Shown here: positions 55,789 through 63,044 of the stretch, piece after piece
How the letters are laid out: each line of letters begins with the position of its first letter
Position numbering within the stretch: the first letter of the stretch is position 1
Source of the DNA: Collinsella aerofaciens
GTDB taxonomy: Bacteria; Actinomycetota; Coriobacteriia; Coriobacteriales; Coriobacteriaceae
Direction: 5' to 3'
Assembly (NCBI RefSeq): GCF_028206795.1
Contig: NZ_JAQLFJ010000003.1
Location: forward strand, 134,850-198,849
DNA length: 64,000 nt
The notes under the pieces: model-generated
Told to the model about the DNA's origin: nothing
What the model saw: only the letters and a program-made list of their open reading frames with translations
The model's database searches: none
Position numbers and translations under genes: made by a program

Positions 55789-56160
55789 ATGGACAATGTG
55801 AACCACCTAAACGAACTCTCAATACAGTCCCAGCTTAGCACCCTTGAAAAACTGGTCGCGGACGCGGAACAATCTACCGACGCAAGACGCGATTTCGAAG
55901 CTCAGCCTCGTGCCGTATTCCAGAAATATGGAATTACAGACCTCCAAATCAAAGCGGGAAATCGAAAAGTCTCTGTACGAACTGGTGGAGTCAACCGAAA
56001 AGGAGGCGCGTGTCCCCGTTGCACGCGCAGTATATCGTCGTATCCAGCTCCCACCGTCCAAGTGCCTTGGACGGTGGGAGTTCCGCATCCCCGGGAAAGG
56101 AAAAGCGCGGCCCATCCGGACCGCGTCCGCGCCCTCCTCCCATTTCACCCCGCGACGTAG
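55789..56160 (+). CDS. Small ORF with RiPP-leader-like N-terminus
   Basis: 123 residues at most. Residues 30-52 read TDARRDFEAQPRAVFQKYGI, like the leader of NHLP/Nif11-type RiPP precursors. Gly-Gly pairs follow at 66-67 and 72-73, then ACPRCTRSISS with Cys, Thr and Ser. From about residue 85 the frame passes through a strong hairpin (56048-56080) and overlaps the convergent gene, so the true end or a frameshift is uncertain. No modifying enzyme or exporter lies nearby. It is divergent from the DUF1648 gene by about 100 bases. Confidence 0.4.
   Translation: MDNVNHLNELSIQSQLSTLEKLVADAEQSTDARRDFEAQPRAVFQKYGITDLQIKAGNRKVSVRTGGVNRKGGACPRCTRSISSYPAPTVQVPWTVGVPHPRERKSAAHPDRVRALLPFHPAT
56048..56080. 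terminator. Perfect 15-bp hairpin inside or after the RiPP-like ORF
   Basis: CTCCCACCGTCCAAG (56048-56062) and its exact complement (56066-56080) enclose TGC. Followed by TTCC only. It looks like a terminator for the small ORF, which suggests that the gene really ends before it or has been disrupted. Confidence 0.55.
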
Positions 56161-56741
56161 ACCGTCCGCCCCGTCTCGCAGTCGATGGTCTCGGCATCCC
56201 CGAAACCGACCCGGACGGCCGCCCATCCGCCGGCGGCTGCCGACGCATCGGCCTCGGACCTCGCGGCGGCGATGAGGCGCTCGAGCTCGGTCGAGCCCGC
56301 CGGCGCGGTCCCCACCTCGAACGCGCCGCCGTCGCCTCCCGACTCGTACTCGACGACGACCGTCGAGCCGAGGGCCTCCTCCAAGGTCTCGGTTAGGCCG
56401 CCCATGCTGTCGAGGGCGTGGTCGGCGACCGTGGCCAGCGGGTAGCGGGCCATCCCGGACGCCGCCGAGCGGCCGGCCATGCGGAGCAAGCCGGCGGCCT
56501 CGAGTGCCTCGAGGAACGCCGCGGGCGCGTCGGCGTCGATGGCGACGTTGCCGCGCCCGCGGCACCACTCGGCCGCCGACGGCACGCTCGCCGTGAGCAC
56601 GCCCCACTCGGCCATGTAACCATCGGAGCGCGGGTCCGTGGCGTCGAGGAGAAGGACGGCCAGGCCGCCGCCCGCGTACTCCCCGGCCACGAGGGCGAGG
56701 CGGACCGCCTCGCCCATGGAGTCGAACTCGACCGTGACCAT
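56145..56741 (-). CDS. Hypothetical protein of mobile elements
   Basis: 198 residues, acidic, no membrane segment. Part of it (LTETLEEALGSTVVVEYESG, about residue 115-135) is repeated almost exactly in a pseudogene at 59345-59595. Strong AGGAGGAGG site. It lies five bases past the DUF2958 gene and belongs to the same small operon. Function unknown. Confidence 0.6.
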   Translation of the reverse strand: MVTVEFDSMGEAVRLALVAGEYAGGGLAVLLLDATDPRSDGYMAEWGVLTASVPSAAEWCRGRGNVAIDADAPAAFLEALEAAGLLRMAGRSAASGMARYPLATVADHALDSMGGLTETLEEALGSTVVVEYESGGDGGAFEVGTAPAGSTELERLIAAARSEADASAAAGGWAAVRVGFGDAETIDCETGRTVYVAG

Positions 56742-56745
56742 GTGT

Positions 56746-57045
56746 CTACCTCCTCCTGACGGCGCTGAGCGGCCTCGGGGAGAAGTGCTCGTCTCGCTCG
56801 ACGGCGGCGAACCCCATCTGGCGGTTCAGCTCGGCCATCTCCTTGATGCTAAAGTAGCCGAGCTCGTCGTCGTAGCCCTCGACGAGGCCGAACGCCTCGT
56901 CCGTGCCGTCGAACTCGAGCAGCCACCAGCCCCATCCGTTCACGCACGAGAAGTAGTGGGCGTAGACCGTGGGGTCCTCCGCCCCGTCCTGCTCGTAGAG
57001 CCTAGGCACCGTCTTGGCGATTTCCCTCGTCATCAGCTGCTGCAT
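56746..57045 (-). CDS. DUF2958 protein
   Basis: 99 residues. MTREIAKTVPRLYEQDGAED, then WWLLEFDGTDEAFGLVEGYD and LGYFSIKEM, is the DUF2958 pattern, a small protein typical of plasmids and integrative elements with unknown role. GGAGGG precedes the ATG at 57043-57045; longer in-frame starts lack a site. Confidence 0.82.
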   Translation of the reverse strand: MQQLMTREIAKTVPRLYEQDGAEDPTVYAHYFSCVNGWGWWLLEFDGTDEAFGLVEGYDDELGYFSIKEMAELNRQMGFAAVERDEHFSPRPLSAVRRR

Positions 57046-57383
57046 CTTTCCCTCCGTTCCGGGCACGTGGCCCTCAACATCTCGCCCCTGCGGGCAAAGC
57101 CGAATGGCGACGCCGCGCGTCGTCGTCGGCTTTGCTCCCTGCAAAGCCGCACCGGAGCGAAGACGGGTCAAGGGAGGTCCATGACGACCTCCACCAACCG
57201 GAGCGGAGCGGAGGTTTGTGCGGGGTCTCATGGGCCCCCTTGACGCGGCGTAGCGGAGGTGCCACCCGGCCGCGGAGCCGTGGCCGCCGTCGGCGGATGC
57301 CGTAAAACGTAAAACGCTGTTTATGTTGGCCCGGACAGCACCTGCTATCATCGCCTTTCTCGCATAGAGAGGATTGTTTCGGC
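57046..57383. other. GC-rich gene-free stretch with short inverted repeats, candidate oriT
   Basis: About 340 bases. GGAGGTC (57174-57180) with GACCTCC (57186-57192), and GGCTTTGC/GCAAAGCC copies between 57093 and 57150, are inverted pairs, and GGAGCGGAGCGGAGG is a short repeat. No ORF is sensible. Location away from the relaxase gene is unusual for oriT, so this is weak. Confidence 0.3.
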
Positions 57384-57613
57384 ATGGAAGAACGTCATGT
57401 CACGACGGGGACGGACCGAGCGAAGCCGCCCAGCGGCTCATGGACGGTATCGGGGTATTCTCCGAGATCGAGGATTATGGCAGAAGGATTGAAGTCCTCG
57501 CCGAGGCCATGTCGGTCGGGATCAGGATCGCGGACCACGAACTGCTCGCGGCATGCGGTGCGCTCCTCGCGGCGACGAGGAACCGGAGCGAGTGGACCGG
57601 AGCTTGGCTCTAG
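57384..57613 (+). pseudogene. Small ORF probably broken by a frameshift
   Basis: The ATG at 57384 has an AGAGGA site and opens MEERHVTTGTDRA. The next frame gives a much more protein-like stretch from about 57412 (SEAAQRLMDGIGVFSEIEDY) to the stop at 57611-57613. Joining the two near the GACGGGGACGG run gives one protein of about 76 residues. No family known. Confidence 0.35.
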
Positions 57614-57656
57614 CCGACGTCACCCTCTGCGTTCCGCATGACGACCCAACCCGCGT

Positions 57657-58055
57657 TCACCGGACGCGCGTGTCGGCAGGCGGTGCGGAAACGTCGTTCT
57701 TCGAGCGGGTGTTCTCGAACGCCCAGACCCACCATCGCAGGCGGTCATCTGCCCCGTGAATGGGGTCCTCCCTGTGGTAGTGCTCCAGCATGAGCTGAGT
57801 GGTCCAGCCGCCGAAGCGCACCGTGTAGACCGCCGTCTGCGCGTCGTGGATGACCGCGCCGAAGGGGTCTATTCGAATGATTTGGTCGATCGTGAAGCCA
57901 CGGCCGTCCGGCCAGCAGACGCGGACAGGCACCGTCGTTCCGTCGGCGTTAGTGCGGGCGTAGACGTCTACGTACTGCTTATGGACGCGTCTGCCGGGCT
58001 TGTCGCCGTTGGCGCGAACGGTGATGCCGCCGCCGAAGTCCTTTGTGTGGCCCAT
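57657..58055 (-). CDS. Hypothetical protein, tandem paralogue B
   Basis: 132 residues with VRVCWPDGRGFTIDQIIRID and FGAVIHDAQTAVYTVRFGGW. This resembles the neighbour at 58055-58372 (HWPDGRSWKVESIY; FGRAIFGNLCVRYDVCI). The two are probably a duplicated pair. Its ATG shares a base with the neighbour's stop (TGATG), so translation is coupled. Function unknown; similar proteins occur in mobile elements. Confidence 0.55.
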   Translation of the reverse strand: MGHTKDFGGGITVRANGDKPGRRVHKQYVDVYARTNADGTTVPVRVCWPDGRGFTIDQIIRIDPFGAVIHDAQTAVYTVRFGGWTTQLMLEHYHREDPIHGADDRLRWWVWAFENTRSKNDVSAPPADTRVR

Positions 58056-58372
58056 CACCCGGGCATCACCGCCATGCCGCCACCGCGCTCGACGAACCAG
58101 TCGCCGTGCTCCCACCAGACCGTTTTGCGCTGCCTCGCGATGCAGACGTCGTAACGCACACAGAGGTTACCGAAGATGGCGCGGCCGAACTCCTGGCGGG
58201 TGTAGATGCTCTCAACCTTCCAACTGCGGCCGTCCGGCCAGTGGATGGTGACGGGATCGGACGGGCCGTGGTCGGGGTCGTCCGCGCCGTTGGCGTCCAC
58301 GGGGATGTAGATGCGCTGTGCATCGGTGGGTATGCCGCAGGTTCCCGCAAGCGAGTGCTTTTTCATGATCAT
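58055..58372 (-). CDS. Hypothetical protein, tandem paralogue A
   Basis: 105 residues. IPVDANGADDPDHGPSDPVT then IHWPDGRSWKVESIYTRQEF is the shared domain. ATG at 58372 or 58366; GGGGGTACGCGC stands before the first. First gene of the coupled pair, divergent from the HNH gene by about 200 bases. Confidence 0.55.
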   Translation of the reverse strand: MIMKKHSLAGTCGIPTDAQRIYIPVDANGADDPDHGPSDPVTIHWPDGRSWKVESIYTRQEFGRAIFGNLCVRYDVCIARQRKTVWWEHGDWFVERGGGMAVMPG

Positions 58373-58574
58373 GCGCGTACCCCCGAACATCCGTTTGTAT
58401 CTCACGGGTTTCATTGTCGAACGAATGTTCTTGATTGTAAAGCGAACGTGGTGTGGGGGTTCGGTGTGCGGTGTCCGGACGGAGGGGCATGGATGTATCG
58501 CGTGGAAAGCGCCCGCGATCCGGAAGACCCGCGTCTTGGTATCATTTTGCCATCCTTGGGGAAGGAAGAATGCC

Positions 58575-59324
58575 ATGACTCAGCTCTATGAGATAGACGG
58601 GTACCACTATATAGTCGACCTGACGCCCTATTTCGTTCTCGGCGTGCTGGTCATAGCCCTGGTCTGTGCAATCGCGGTCCTGGTTCGCAGGATTCTGGCG
58701 AGCCCCTTTAGGTATCCCTACTACGTGGCCCGCTTCGATGTGTCTGGCAGGCGCAACGTGAGGATCGAGGACTACATCGACCGTCACCTGATGGACCCGG
58801 CCGGTTGGGACGCCATCGTCGCCCATAGGGCATACATCCAGAACTGGAAGCACGAGCAAGAAGAGTATCTGAAAACCTGCCGGCTCCGCAGCCGGCGCGA
58901 GCGTCAGTACGCCGAGGCGGTCGACGATGACAGGGCCTTTAGGTTCATCACCTGCCGCGACCAGACGAGGTACAAGCAGGCCAACTACGTGAAGACGTCC
59001 TACAAGGTGTCGATGGATGATTCCGAGCTTGACGTGAACTGGGAGTGGATCGTCGAGCGTCGCATCCGCCTCGCCGCTATCAGCGACGAGGCGACGCTCA
59101 GGGACTATCACGCCAAGAACCAGCGAAGGCTGATGACGAAGCAGCTGCGCGAGCAGATCGCCCGCCGGGACAACTACACCTGCCAGATATGCGGGAAATA
59201 CATGCCGGACGGCGTGGGCCTGCACGTCGACCATATCGTGCCGGTCGCGAAGGGCGGCAAGACCGTTCCATCCAACCTGCAGGTGCTCTGCTCGAAATGC
59301 AACGGGCGGAAGGGCGCGCGGTAG
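58575..59324 (+). CDS. Membrane-anchored HNH endonuclease
   Basis: 249 residues. One membrane helix (about 16-38, VLGVLVIALVCAIAVLVRRI), then a charged region, then a C-terminal HNH domain with CQICGKY, GLHVDHIVPVAKGGKTVPSN, LQVLCSKCNGRKG: the His-Asn-His layout with two CxxC zinc pairs. HNH nucleases are rarely membrane-bound; a defence or toxin-like role or DNA processing is possible (inference). GGAAGGAAG before the ATG. Confidence 0.8.
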   Translation: MTQLYEIDGYHYIVDLTPYFVLGVLVIALVCAIAVLVRRILASPFRYPYYVARFDVSGRRNVRIEDYIDRHLMDPAGWDAIVAHRAYIQNWKHEQEEYLKTCRLRSRRERQYAEAVDDDRAFRFITCRDQTRYKQANYVKTSYKVSMDDSELDVNWEWIVERRIRLAAISDEATLRDYHAKNQRRLMTKQLREQIARRDNYTCQICGKYMPDGVGLHVDHIVPVAKGGKTVPSNLQVLCSKCNGRKGAR

Positions 59325-59344
59325 CGGCGCGTTGCAGACACGCG

Positions 59345-59595
59345 CTATTCGTCGAAGAAATCGGTGTCAACGGCCTTGATCTCGTAGACCTGTCTCGTGC
59401 TCACGCCGACGCCGTAGTCGATCATGAGGCCGGCGAACGCGCCGCCGTCGCCGCCCGACTCGTGCTCGACGACGACCGTCAAGCCGAGGGCCTCCTCGAG
59501 GGTCTCGGGCAGGCCGCCTCGTACTTGTCGCCCTTCTCCTTGGTCGTTGCCGACCCATTGACGATAGGATCAAGGGCATCGTAGACGGTCTTCAT
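59345..59595 (-). pseudogene. Chimeric gene remnant
   Basis: Starts with a proper site (AAAGGAGTCGC) and MKTVYDALDPIVNGSATTKE followed by KGDKYEAAC, the N-terminus of a helicase/restriction-type protein, but stops after 38 residues. In another frame it then reads LPETLEEALGLTVVVEHESG and ends VDTDFFDE, a copy of part of the protein encoded at 56145-56741. Two different genes have been joined by deletion or recombination. Confidence 0.65.
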
Positions 59596-59756
59596 ATAGC
59601 GACTCCTTTGTTGTTATTCAGACGTCACAGACGTCACTGCCATTAGCTAAGGACCGCCGAAACTCCTCCCAATTGGAGTTTATCGGTCGATAAGTCAAGC
59701 CGACCGGCCCGCGATTATCAATGGTTTATTTGCTTCACATAATAAATTGACTCAGG

Positions 59757-59778
59757 ATTCACCCGCAATTCACCCGCA
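59757..59778 (+). repeat. Tandem 11-bp direct repeat near the right attachment site
   Basis: ATTCACCCGCA is repeated exactly (59757-59767, 59768-59778), 43 bases inside the right end. Possible arm-type or excisionase binding site (inference). Confidence 0.45.
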
Positions 59779-59790
59779 AAGTAAACCGAT

Positions 59791-59827
59791 AAAGAAAAAG
59801 CTCGGAAGCAATTTTGCTTCCGAGCTG
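59791..59827 (-). terminator. Terminator now serving the initiator tRNA
   Basis: AGCTCGGAAGC (59799-59809) pairs with GCTTCCGAGCT (59816-59826). On the minus strand it is followed by TTTTTCTTTATC. It lies ten bases past the tRNA CCA and belongs partly to the element. Confidence 0.9.
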
Positions 59828-59884
59828 CAAGTTCTTGGTCGCGGGGGCAGGATTTGAACCTACGACCTCCGGGTTATGAGCCCG
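59821..59884 (-). repeat. Right attachment site: 64-bp direct repeat
   Basis: Exact copy of 45292-45355. It covers the 3' 49 bases of the intact tRNA gene and 15 bases past it. The switch point lies at the anticodon stem, as expected for a tyrosine integrase using a tRNA gene. Confidence 0.92.
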
Positions 59885-59912
59885 GCGAGCTACCAGACTG
59901 CTCCACCCCGCA
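59836..59912 (-). tRNA. Initiator tRNA-Met (CAT anticodon)
   Basis: 77 bases with encoded CCA. The anticodon stem has three G-C pairs (GGG before and CCC after the CAT loop), the mark of initiator tRNA. The T-arm is GTAGG TTCAAAT CCTGC. The first base T lies opposite G72, so the usual 1-72 mismatch is a weak U-G pair here. The mobile element is inserted at its 3' half and restores it fully. Confidence 0.93.
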
Positions 59913-60108
59913 ATGTCTGGGCGCCTCATGTGCGCAAGAAAGAATATTACGTGGGAGTTCGGTAAACGGCAAGGAAAATCTCGTAGAGCATAATTCCTTC
60001 ATATTTAAACCTCTCAGCCCATATCACCGTCAACGAATCGCAGCCGAGCGCCGGCATCGGCGCGTATACAATGGTGCGCGTCCTTTTACGCCGACACCTG
60101 GAGTAGAC

Positions 60109-60882
60109 ATGCTGCTCGCTATCGATATGGGAAACACGCAGACGGCCATGGGCCTGTTTGACGGAGACAAGTTGGTGCAGTCGTGGCGCATGCCCACCGA
60201 CCGCTCCTATACCGCCGACGAGATCCACGTGCGCCTGATGGGCTTCTTTAAGATGTACGGGCTTTCGCTCGACGCGGTCGATGCGATCGCCTTTGCCGGC
60301 GTGGTGCCGCAGCTCTCGCGCGAGTGGCACGCCGTGGCCGACCGCATCGCAGCAGACGCCATCGTTATCGGGCCGCAGACGGCGGCCGTGACCAAGCTGC
60401 GGGCGGCGCGCCCCCAGGCCGTTGGTGCCGACCGCATCGCCAACGCCGTCGCTGCCGAGACCTTCTACGGCGCCCCGGCGATCGTGGTGGACTTTGGCAC
60501 CGCAACCAATATCGACGTCATCGACGAGGACGGCTATTACATTGGCGGAGCGATTGCGCCGGGCATCCGCATCTCCATGGACGCGCTCGCCGCCCGAGCC
60601 GCCAAACTCGCCAGCGTTCCGCTCGAGGCGCCCGAGCACGCCATCGGCCGCGATACCGAGGAGTGCATCAAGGTCGGCGCCGTAACGGGCGCCGCCGCCA
60701 TGGCCGAGGGCCTGGTCGCGCGCATGAAGCGCGAGCTGGGGCGCGAGGACGCCACCGTTATCGCCACGGGCGGCCTCGCCAGCATCGTTGCCGATTCGAC
60801 CGACGCCTTCGACATAGTCGACGGCCAACTCACCATCAAAGGCATCTGCGAAATCTACCGCCGCATGCAGGAGCTGGGGTAG
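60109..60882 (+). CDS. coaX: Type III pantothenate kinase
   Basis: 257 residues. MLLAIDMGNTQTAMGLFDGD is the ASKHA phosphate motif of CoaX (DxGNT). GADRIANAVAA and AIVVDFGTATNIDVID follow, and a GGAIAPGIRISMDALAARAA motif binds pantothenate. It makes 4'-phosphopantothenate, the first step of coenzyme A synthesis. CTGGAG precedes the ATG at 60109; a TATACAAT box lies about 45 bases upstream. Confidence 0.94.
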   Translation: MLLAIDMGNTQTAMGLFDGDKLVQSWRMPTDRSYTADEIHVRLMGFFKMYGLSLDAVDAIAFAGVVPQLSREWHAVADRIAADAIVIGPQTAAVTKLRAARPQAVGADRIANAVAAETFYGAPAIVVDFGTATNIDVIDEDGYYIGGAIAPGIRISMDALAARAAKLASVPLEAPEHAIGRDTEECIKVGAVTGAAAMAEGLVARMKRELGREDATVIATGGLASIVADSTDAFDIVDGQLTIKGICEIYRRMQELG

Positions 60883-60930
60883 AACGGGCGCCAAGTCGTG
60901 CGCGCCAGCTCGCAGCAACCAGTCGCCAAT

Positions 60931-60973
60931 CCTATTCCTCAAAATCGAAAATTTTTCAGTTTTGAGGAATAGG
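60931..60973. repeat. Hairpin repeat, left copy beside the AAA_14 ATPase gene
   Basis: CCTATTCCTCAAAA (60931-60944) and TTTTGAGGAATAGG (60960-60973) are exact inverted copies. The whole unit, including CGAAAA and TTCAG in the loop, recurs at 62205-62245 on the other side of the gene. Confidence 0.8.
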
Positions 60974-60981
60974 ACTTTTTG

Positions 60982-62178
60982 CTAAGCCTCGCCGCACAAC
61001 CACCTCGCCAGGTCCACGATCTGCACCCCATTGCGGTCCGTGGCCTCGTGATGCGTGCGGGCGAGAATCATCTTGGGGTACGCGTCGCCAATGCTCAGCA
61101 GTGGTGAAATCTCGCGTTCAAATGTCTTATCCGAGCTGATGTCGTCGCTCACCTGAATATAGAGCTTCTCGCTCCGTTTGATTGCTACAAAGTCTATTTC
61201 CTTTTTATAGAGCACGCCGACGTATACCTCGTATCCGCGGCGCAGCAGCTCGACTGCCACCATGTTCTCGTATACGCGTCCCCAATCCATATCACGCGTA
61301 CCAAAAAGTGCATATTTAAACGCATGGTCCGCCAGATAGTACTTCTCGCCGCTCTTAAGGTATTTTTTACCGCGAATGTCGAACCGGCGAACTTTATAGA
61401 AGGCAAACGCATCACACAGGTACCCCATGTACGCACCGACCGTTTTGTTCGTTATCTTTAGCCCATCTGCGTTCAAAACATCCGTAATGTTGCGTGCCGA
61501 CGTTATGTTGGAGACGTTGTCCATCATGTAATCGGCAATGCGCAGCAGTGCCGATTCGTTTCTCACGTTATGCCGCTGCACGATATCCCTCACGATGAGC
61601 GTTTTGAAGACATTGGAGAGATATTGGTAGCGCTGCTCCTGCAGTGGATAAGGGTAAGAGCCGGACATACCGCCGGTTCTCGCGTACCCATCGAAGTCGC
61701 GATCGACCTCGCCCTCGTCACTATAGAAGCGATACTCCTCAAACGAGAATGGGAAAACCTCGATCTCGAACGTGCGCCCCGTAAAGAGCGTCGACAGATC
61801 GCTCGACAGCAAAAAGGCGTTCGATCCGGTGATGAAGATGTCGTACTGCTCGGATGCATGGAGGCTGTTAATCGCGCGTTCAAAGCCGTCGCACATCTGA
61901 ACCTCGTCGATAAGCAGGAAGTTTTGCTTGTCGGACACTCGATGCTCTTTCACATAGGCGAGCAGGGCATGATATTCGAGCAGGCCCTCGAACTCGTCGA
62001 GGTTGTAATTGATATGGATGACATTCGAATTGGACAGATTTGCCTCCACGTAATCGCGGAGGGCCTCGAGCAATTTTGACTTACCGCTACGGCGAATGCC
62101 CGTTATGACCTTGATGTCCGGTACGCCAATAAGGCTCGTCAACGTGTCCATATATGACGTTCTATTGATGAGTTTCAT
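60982..62178 (-). CDS. AAA_14/DUF4143 ATPase
   Basis: 398 residues. Walker A GIRRSGKS (27-34), Walker B FLLIDEVQM, sensor-like FITGSNAFLLSS. The C-terminal DUF4143 half has ENMVAVELLRRGYEVYVG and a PD-(D/E)XK-like strand KKEIDFVAIK. This family is common in gut anaerobes with unknown role; the nuclease-like C-terminus suggests nucleic-acid work (inference). It is bracketed by two copies of one hairpin and is less GC-rich than its neighbours, so it may have moved as a cassette. Confidence 0.88.
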   Translation of the reverse strand: MKLINRTSYMDTLTSLIGVPDIKVITGIRRSGKSKLLEALRDYVEANLSNSNVIHINYNLDEFEGLLEYHALLAYVKEHRVSDKQNFLLIDEVQMCDGFERAINSLHASEQYDIFITGSNAFLLSSDLSTLFTGRTFEIEVFPFSFEEYRFYSDEGEVDRDFDGYARTGGMSGSYPYPLQEQRYQYLSNVFKTLIVRDIVQRHNVRNESALLRIADYMMDNVSNITSARNITDVLNADGLKITNKTVGAYMGYLCDAFAFYKVRRFDIRGKKYLKSGEKYYLADHAFKYALFGTRDMDWGRVYENMVAVELLRRGYEVYVGVLYKKEIDFVAIKRSEKLYIQVSDDISSDKTFEREISPLLSIGDAYPKMILARTHHEATDRNGVQIVDLARWLCGEA

Positions 62179-62204
62179 TGGTGCCTCCCTGCGGTCTTCT
62201 ATCG

Positions 62205-62245
62205 CTATTCCTCAAAAACGAAAAATATTCAGTTTTGAGGAATAG
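62205..62245. repeat. Hairpin repeat, right copy beside the AAA_14 ATPase gene
   Basis: CTATTCCTCAAAA (62205-62217) and TTTTGAGGAATAG (62233-62245) are exact inverted copies; the loop CGAAAAATATTCAG is close to that of the left copy (60931-60973). It lies 26 bases before the ATPase start and could also act as an operator or attenuator. Confidence 0.8.
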
Positions 62246-62267
62246 GGTGCTGACAACCCATTCCCCA

Positions 62268-62312
62268 GACAACAAGACCCTCCCCGGCACAGCCGAGGAG
62301 GGTCTTGTTGTC
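62268..62312. terminator. Perfect 16-bp hairpin after the biotin-ligase-like gene
   Basis: GACAACAAGACCCTCC (62268-62283) and its exact complement (62297-62312). It lies 30 bases past the stop at 62343. No clear T-tract on the minus strand. Confidence 0.7.
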
Positions 62313-62342
62313 ATCGCTATCTTTGAGCGCGGGCGCCTCGCG

Positions 62343-63044
62343 TTACAGCCCGCGAATCCGTACGGCCTCGGGCGGAAACTCCTGCTCGCCGGCATCGGTC
62401 TTGATGGTCGCGCGGCCCCAGATGTCTAGGCCCGCAAACACACCGACCGCAAGCGGCAAACCGTTGGGCGACACCGCCGCAACCTGACGACCCAGCAGCG
62501 GCACCATATCGAAGTACTCACCCAGCACCGGAGCCAGCGGGCCGGCAGCGCCCTGCGGCATGTTGGCGGCAACCGCCCAGGCGTCAACGCGGGTCAGCAC
62601 AGCGGCGGCCAATGCCTCGATCAGCGCCTCATCTGCCATATCCACGCCAAGCTCACCCAGCGCCGCACGCTCAATATCAACCGTCACCGCGGCAAACATG
62701 CCCGCAGCACCGGCACCGCCGTTCACGGCAACACGCGCGAGCGACGTCTCAAACGCAGGCGCACCGCACACGATATCGCTCGGCCACTGGATACCCACTT
62801 TACCGGCAAGGCCCAACCCCGGCGTCGAAGCCGTGCCCACGAGCGCGTCCATCATGCCCATCGCGGCCACAAACGGCAGGCCGTGGAAGGCATGCATGTT
62901 CACATCGGGGCGCACAACCAGCGAAAACGTCAGCGAAGCATCGCCCACGCTCCACGCGCACCAGCCCACGGACACGCCCTCGCGGCCCGCGTCACGCGCC
63001 GCGTCGAGCTCGGTGCCAGCGGCAACAGCATTCATCTCGATCAT
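62343..63044 (-). CDS. Biotin-protein-ligase-like protein, probably catalytically altered
   Basis: 233 residues. SVGDASLTFSLVVRPDVNMH matches the core strand of BirA, WPSDIV is the KWPND site, and LAVGVFAGLDIWGRATIKTD is the small C-terminal domain. However the GRGRxGRxW biotinyl-AMP loop is absent from the N-terminus and the catalytic Lys of KWPND is Gln (GIQWPSDIV). No repressor HTH either. It may be inactive, lipoate-related or use another chemistry. Starts directly after the FolP-FolK stop, in one operon. Confidence 0.7.
   Translation of the reverse strand: MIEMNAVAAGTELDAARDAGREGVSVGWCAWSVGDASLTFSLVVRPDVNMHAFHGLPFVAAMGMMDALVGTASTPGLGLAGKVGIQWPSDIVCGAPAFETSLARVAVNGGAGAAGMFAAVTVDIERAALGELGVDMADEALIEALAAAVLTRVDAWAVAANMPQGAAGPLAPVLGEYFDMVPLLGRQVAAVSPNGLPLAVGVFAGLDIWGRATIKTDAGEQEFPPEAVRIRGL

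Larger units (their letters stand above)
45292..59884. mobile_element. Integrative mobilizable element in the initiator tRNA-Met gene (14.6 kb)
   Basis: Bounded by identical 64-base direct repeats (45292-45355, 59821-59884) that hold the 3' part of tRNA-iMet. The right copy completes the intact tRNA. Contents: tyrosine integrase next to the left repeat, excisionase-like HTH protein, RHH protein, HUH relaxase, VirD4/TraG-like coupling protein, DUF2958, HNH nuclease and accessory genes. No VirB4, VirB6 or other mating-pore gene is seen, so it is better called an IME than a complete ICE. Confidence 0.88.
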
